8,969 nucleotides of DNA, from contig CAIYBQ010000605.1 of assembly GCA_903924445.1 (NCBI GenBank), forward strand, positions 1 through 8,969, read 5' to 3'. Every line of letters begins with the position of its first letter. The stretch's first letter is position 1. Source of the stretch: an uncultured Armatimonadota bacterium (GTDB lineage: Bacteria; Armatimonadota; Armatimonadia; Armatimonadales; Armatimonadaceae). The notes under the pieces are model-generated. The model saw nothing but the letters and a program-made list of their open reading frames with translations, searched no databases and had not been told where the DNA came from. A program made the translations under genes and the position numbers. Positions 6,016-8,969 of this stretch are shown piece by piece.

Positions 6016-6918
6016 CAGCGCAGCTATCGGAACGCAAACAGAGAAGTCAACTTGGAGAAACAAAGTTGGGCTTGCTGAAATGCTTAAAGGTGGTGTCATC
6101 ATGGATGTCATCAACCCAGAGCAGGCGCGTATCGCAGAAGATGCTGGCGCAGTTGCCGTGATGGCACTCGAGCGTGTGCCAGCTGACATCCGCAAGCACG
6201 GTGGAGTTGCACGGATGTCCGACCCAGCTATGATTCAGGAAATCATGGATACCGTGACCATCCCGGTCATGGCCAAGGCACGTATTGGCCACATCATCGA
6301 GGCGCGTATCCTCAAGCGATGGGCGTTGACTTCATCGATGAGTCGGAAGTTCTCACACCAGCCGATGAAGAATTTCATATCGACAAGAACATTTTCAAGG
6401 TTCCGTTTGTCTGTGGATGCCGAAATCTCGGTGAGGCCCTCCGCCGCATCGGTGAAGGTGCTGCCTTGATTCGCACTAAAGGCGAAGCAGGTACTGGAAA
6501 TGTCGTTGAGGCTGTACGCCACATGCGGACTGTCCTTGGCCATGTCCGTAAGCTTCAGACGATGGACCGTGCTGAGCTGATGACCGAAGCGAAGAACCTC
6601 GGTGCACCTTATGACATCGTGATGCACATCGCGGAGACGGGCCGCCTCCCTGTGCCAAACTTCTCTGCTGGCGGTGTTGCAACACCAGCCGATGCGGCTC
6701 TCATGATGCACCTCGGTGCTGAGACCGTTTTCGTAGGCAGTGGAATCTTCAAGTCTGGCGATCCGGCTGAGCGCGCGAAGCGTATCGTAGATGCCGTTAC
6801 GCACTACCGGGACTACGAGCGCTTGGTCGACATTTCCAAGGGCCTTGGCGAGCCGATGGTCGGTATCGACATCCATAAAATGCCTGAAAACGAAAAGTTT
6901 GCTGACCGCGGCTGGTAG
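6008..6918 (+). CDS. pdxS: PLP synthase subunit PdxS, broken by a one-base frameshift
   Basis: PdxS is the synthase subunit of the PdxST complex; it makes pyridoxal 5'-phosphate from ribose 5-phosphate, glyceraldehyde 3-phosphate and ammonia delivered by PdxT, in a dodecameric (beta/alpha)8 barrel. The first frame (6008 to about 6313) carries residues 1-102, with Asp33 in GGVIMDV and the pentose-binding Lys90 in VMAKARIGH. The second frame resumes at 6319 with [18 protein letters not shown] and includes the second key lysine in [11 protein letters not shown], the phosphate-binding [13 protein letters not shown] and FVGSGIFKS, and the usual ending ERGW-like DRGW. Between them five bases (AAGCG) stand where six are expected. 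Adding one base gives about 303 residues, a normal length. Read literally, the first frame ends at 6469. Every conserved motif is intact, so a sequencing or assembly error is more likely than an old pseudogene. Confidence 0.93.
6311..6321 (+). other. Frameshift site in pdxS
   Basis: The bases CTC AAGCG ATG join the two halves of PdxS. The family normally has a Leu, then two residues (often Gln/Glu-Ala), then Met/Leu-Gly-Val-Asp. One missing base, for example a second C giving CTC CAA GCG ATG, restores it. There is no slippery heptamer of the X XXY YYZ type, so programmed -1 frameshifting is unlikely. Confidence 0.85.
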
Positions 6919-6921
6919 GCT
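6916..6921 (+). promoter_or_regulatory. TAGGCT box before the Nudix GTG start (weak)
   Basis: TAGGCT lies six bases before the GTG at 6928, the same arrangement as the possible leaderless starts of patA and the serine hydrolase. Its TAG is also the pdxS stop codon, so the match may be accidental. The gene is more simply translated from the pdxS message. Confidence 0.15.
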
Positions 6922-6927
6922 GACTGC

Positions 6928-7452
6928 GTGTTAGTCGACTATAAATTCTGTCCGCGTTGCGCGGCGACCCTCGAGACGGTGGCGATTCCAAAATCGTCAC
7001 CGTTTTCGCGTCGAAAGTGCGCCGCCTGCGGGTGGATCTTTTGGAACAATTCACGGCCGACGGCAGGTGGTCTGATTTTGGATGACCAAAACCGCCTGAT
7101 GCTAATCCGACGCGGAATTGAACCAAGCCTTGGGCTTTGGGATTTGCCCGGCGGCTTTCTAGAGCCCGGTGAGCATCCACTTGATGGCTGTATCCGCGAG
7201 CTGCTCGAAGAAACTGGCGCGGTCGTTGAGCCTGTTGGGTTTCATGGGGTCTTCATGGATACCTACGGTCCAAACCCGGATGATCACACGCATAACACTT
7301 TCTACATGTGTAAGGTTGTTGGCGGCGAAATTGCGGCTGCCGATGATGCGGAAGAGCTCGCGTGGTTCGCGTATGCAGACATTCCATGGACCGAACTTGC
7401 CTTCAAAAATGTGACCGAAGCGGTTGAGCTGTGGGGAGGAAAGCCTCTCTGA
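6928..7452 (+). CDS. Zinc-ribbon Nudix hydrolase (ADP-ribose pyrophosphatase-like)
   Basis: The protein has 174 residues. An N-terminal zinc ribbon uses Cys8, Cys11, Cys31 and Cys34 (FCPRC and CAACGW). The Nudix domain follows, with a complete box from Gly76: GGFLEPGEHPLDGC then IRELLEETG (Glu82, Arg90-Glu91, Glu94-Glu95, Gly97), which binds the metal and cleaves nucleoside diphosphates linked to another group. NLDPxx-like surroundings (RPTAGGLI, GIEPSLGLWDLPGG) resemble the COG1051 ADP-ribose pyrophosphatase group. The NADH pyrophosphatase signature SQPWPFPxS is absent after the box, so it is not a classical NudC. The start is GTG, nine bases after the pdxS stop, and is forced by the zinc ribbon close behind it. 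Its TGA overlaps the ATG of pdxT, making it a tight member of the PLP synthase operon. The substrate is not known. Confidence 0.88.
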   Translation: MLVDYKFCPRCAATLETVAIPKSSPFSRRKCAACGWIFWNNSRPTAGGLILDDQNRLMLIRRGIEPSLGLWDLPGGFLEPGEHPLDGCIRELLEETGAVVEPVGFHGVFMDTYGPNPDDHTHNTFYMCKVVGGEIAAADDAEELAWFAYADIPWTELAFKNVTEAVELWGGKPL

Positions 7453-8039
7453 TGCCTAAGCGGATTGGTGTCCTCGCGCTGCAAGGCGGATATGCGGCGC
7501 ATGCTGCGGTGTTACAGCGGCTAGGCGCGGATGTGATTGAAGTCCGGCTCCCCGAGCACCTCGCGGAGTGTGATGCATTGGTGATGCCCGGTGGGGAAAG
7601 CACAACCATCATCCGGCTCCTGCAACGTAACCTTCTTGACAGCGCGATCATCGAACGCGCAAATGCCGGGATGTCGATTTTCGCGACCTGTGCGGGACTG
7701 ATTTTGCTCAGTAAACGTATCTCATCCGGAGCAGAACGCGGCGGACAGCCGACTCTTGGCCTCTTGGATGTCGCAGTTGTGCGCAATGGTTTTGGACGGC
7801 AGCTGGATTCCTTTGAGGCTGACCTGCAAATCAAGGGCTTTGATGCGCCGCTACGTGCCATCTTTATCCGGGCTCCAATCATCACCGATGTTGGTCCGGG
7901 TGTAGATGTGCTGGCAACGGTTGACGACAAGGTTGTGATGGTCCAGCAGGGGAAGCTTCTTGCGGCAGCATTTCACCCGGAACTGCTAAGCGATGACCGT
8001 ATTCACGCCCATTTTCTGGATGCAGTGGTTGAACACTAA
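7452..8039 (+). CDS. pdxT: PLP synthase glutaminase subunit PdxT
   Basis: The protein has 195 residues, the usual length. PdxT is a class I glutamine amidotransferase that hydrolyses glutamine and channels ammonia to PdxS. The N-terminus IGVLALQGGYAAH (5-17) is typical. The catalytic triad is visible: Cys80 in FATCAGLILL, His175 and Glu177 in AAFHPEL. MPGGESTTI (45-53) forms the oxyanion region, and GLLDVAVVRNGFGRQLDSFE (103-122) is the conserved interface with PdxS. The ATG at 7452 shares one base with the Nudix TGA (TGATG), and GGGAGGA lies about 12 bases upstream inside the Nudix gene. An in-frame GTG at 7431 would add seven residues not found in the family. Because PdxT works only with PdxS, its intact state argues that pdxS is functional in the living organism. 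Confidence 0.95.
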   Translation: MPKRIGVLALQGGYAAHAAVLQRLGADVIEVRLPEHLAECDALVMPGGESTTIIRLLQRNLLDSAIIERANAGMSIFATCAGLILLSKRISSGAERGGQPTLGLLDVAVVRNGFGRQLDSFEADLQIKGFDAPLRAIFIRAPIITDVGPGVDVLATVDDKVVMVQQGKLLAAAFHPELLSDDRIHAHFLDAVVEH

Positions 8040-8969
8040 GCGCGTTTGGTCGGCTGTCTTGATGGTTGGCCTTATTGGTGTGGGTGCCTGTCAACGCAAT
8101 CTTGTGGCTGTTGCACCAGTCGGAACTACCATGGATGCCGCAGCCGAGGATGGTGAACGCGCCGATGGTCGCCCGCGGTGGAGAACCGTAAGTACGCTCG
8201 CCGTCGGCGATATGTGGGCTGCATCACCAGATGGACGTTACGTTGCGACCATCGATGACCAGCGGGTGCGGGTGACAACTGCGCTCGATGGGCCTGTTTT
8301 GCATCATGCTGCACTACCATTTGTGGCACACGACCTCGCAGTTACAAAGTCGGCCGTTGTCTGTTACAAACGCCTAGATCCAGCATCTACTAGCATTGCC
8401 ATTTTGAACATAAAGACTGGGAAGTGGTCTCGGATTGATGCGCAATCTAGCATTTGGCAGGTTGTTGCGGATGCATCTGGCGATGGGATTTGGATGTCCT
8501 GTGGAGACCATACGGTGCGTCACTATCCCAAAATCAGTGCTGGTGCGGCTGGGATGACGCAGCTGGTAGTTCCCGGGTACGGCGGAAACCTGTCGGCGGA
8601 TCCGTGGGGATGTGTTGTTACAGAGGCGATGCCATCTGGAATCACGGCAATTTCAAACAACACCATAATGCGCTGGCATATCGATGAAGAAAACCCAAAG
8701 CGGGTTTCGCGGGTGATCACAACCCAGTCCGGAGTGCTGTACCTAGATTCAACCGAGCGGTCTGAACCAAACAATCACACGATAACAAGAATTTCAGGCA
8801 CAACAGGTGCGCCACTCTGGGAAGTCCAGCATGTGGGGAAATTCGTTCATGTTGCCGCGGACCAAAAGTCAGGAATGCTATCTGTTAGCGTAGGAAACCC
8901 CGATGCGCGGGTACCAGCAAAGCTCTTTGTCTACAGCTCGGATGGCTCCGTCATCATGGATGGCCGGGG
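8020..8969 (+). CDS. Lipoprotein with beta-propeller-like repeats, partial
   Basis: An open frame runs from ATG 8020 to the window end without a stop (at least 316 residues; the C-terminus is missing). Residues 1-24 form a lipoprotein signal peptide: Lys7-Arg8, a hydrophobic core, and the lipobox VGAC with Cys24 as the lipid-attached residue. After a low-complexity linker the protein shows repeated short beta units such as WAASPDGRYVATIDDQRVRV, AILNIKTGKW, GDGIWMSCGDHTVRHY and ISGTTGAPLWEVQHV. These resemble WD40/YVTN or PQQ-type propeller blades, with an early repeat carrying SPDGRYVA. It probably sits on the outer face of a membrane as a binding or scaffold protein; no catalytic motif is seen. 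It begins 20 bases inside pdxT in another frame, with no clear ribosome binding site, suggesting coupling to pdxT. An alternative ATG at 8062 would remove the signal peptide. Confidence 0.7.
   Translation, partial: MQWLNTKRVWSAVLMVGLIGVGACQRNLVAVAPVGTTMDAAAEDGERADGRPRWRTVSTLAVGDMWAASPDGRYVATIDDQRVRVTTALDGPVLHHAALPFVAHDLAVTKSAVVCYKRLDPASTSIAILNIKTGKWSRIDAQSSIWQVVADASGDGIWMSCGDHTVRHYPKISAGAAGMTQLVVPGYGGNLSADPWGCVVTEAMPSGITAISNNTIMRWHIDEENPKRVSRVITTQSGVLYLDSTERSEPNNHTITRISGTTGAPLWEVQHVGKFVHVAADQKSGMLSVSVGNPDARVPAKLFVYSSDGSVIMDGR

Noticed and set aside
6048..6068. Short inverted repeat CAACTT / AAGTTG early in pdxS as a regulatory hairpin
   Set aside because: A six-base stem with a loop of about nine bases is too weak, and it lies inside the coding region.
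6305..6325. Programmed ribosomal frameshifting in pdxS
   Set aside because: A -1 shift would be needed, but no slippery heptamer or clear downstream structure is present, and PdxS is not known to use frameshifting.
6235..6876. A 213-codon minus-strand ORF opposite pdxS
   Set aside because: It is antisense to strongly conserved PdxS sequence, and its length follows from the codon bias of that gene.
1..8969. CRISPR arrays, tRNA or rRNA genes, transposons, phage genes
   Set aside because: Reading both strands showed no repeated units, cloverleaf sequences, transposase or integrase motifs; gaps between genes are too short for them.

Overview
This 8,969-base window is dense bacterial chromosome. 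It has no tRNA, rRNA, insertion sequence or CRISPR array that I can see, and no gene-free stretch longer than about 130 bases. The mix suggests a Gram-negative-type environmental bacterium: a PEP-CTERM surface protein, a lipobox lipoprotein, the PdxS/PdxT route to vitamin B6, and several genes that look leaderless. GC content is moderate by eye. Armatimonadota is my best guess from the gene style, but nothing here proves the phylum.

Layout. (1) Bases 2-193 (+) are the tail of a class V, PLP-dependent aminotransferase or desulfurase-like enzyme cut by the window edge. It is followed closely by a GYF_2 plus LURP-one/scramblase-like protein (198-1076, +). (2) A minus-strand pair runs towards it: a PatA-like class III aminotransferase (2859-1588) and, two bases after its stop, a small PEP-CTERM protein (1585-1073), whose stop overlaps that of the LURP gene. 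(3) rlmH (2910-3401, +) diverges from patA across only 50 bases. (4) A minus-strand pair converges on rlmH: a cytosolic GAF histidine kinase (5877-4498) and a beta-lactamase-fold serine hydrolase (4520-3405). (5) A plus-strand vitamin B6 cluster follows: a 26-codon leader ORF, pdxS (6008-6918, broken by one missing base), a zinc-ribbon Nudix hydrolase (6928-7452) and pdxT (7452-8039). (6) A lipoprotein with beta-propeller-like repeats starts inside the end of pdxT at 8020 and runs off the window.

How the genes work together. PdxS and PdxT form the two-subunit PLP synthase: PdxT releases ammonia from glutamine, and PdxS joins it to ribose 5-phosphate and glyceraldehyde 3-phosphate. The Nudix gene between them is the most suggestive link. 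If it cleaves ADP-ribose it would release ribose 5-phosphate, the PdxS substrate; this is inference only. Two PLP-dependent enzymes (PatA and the partial class V enzyme) lie nearby. The kinase and serine hydrolase may form a separate signalling or cell-wall unit, although the hydrolase also appears to have its own promoter.

I did not find a clearly new multi-gene system. The points most worth checking are the pdxS frameshift, the Nudix gene inside the PLP synthase operon, the leader ORF overlapping the pdxS start, and the recurring TANNNT boxes 5-7 bases before start codons.
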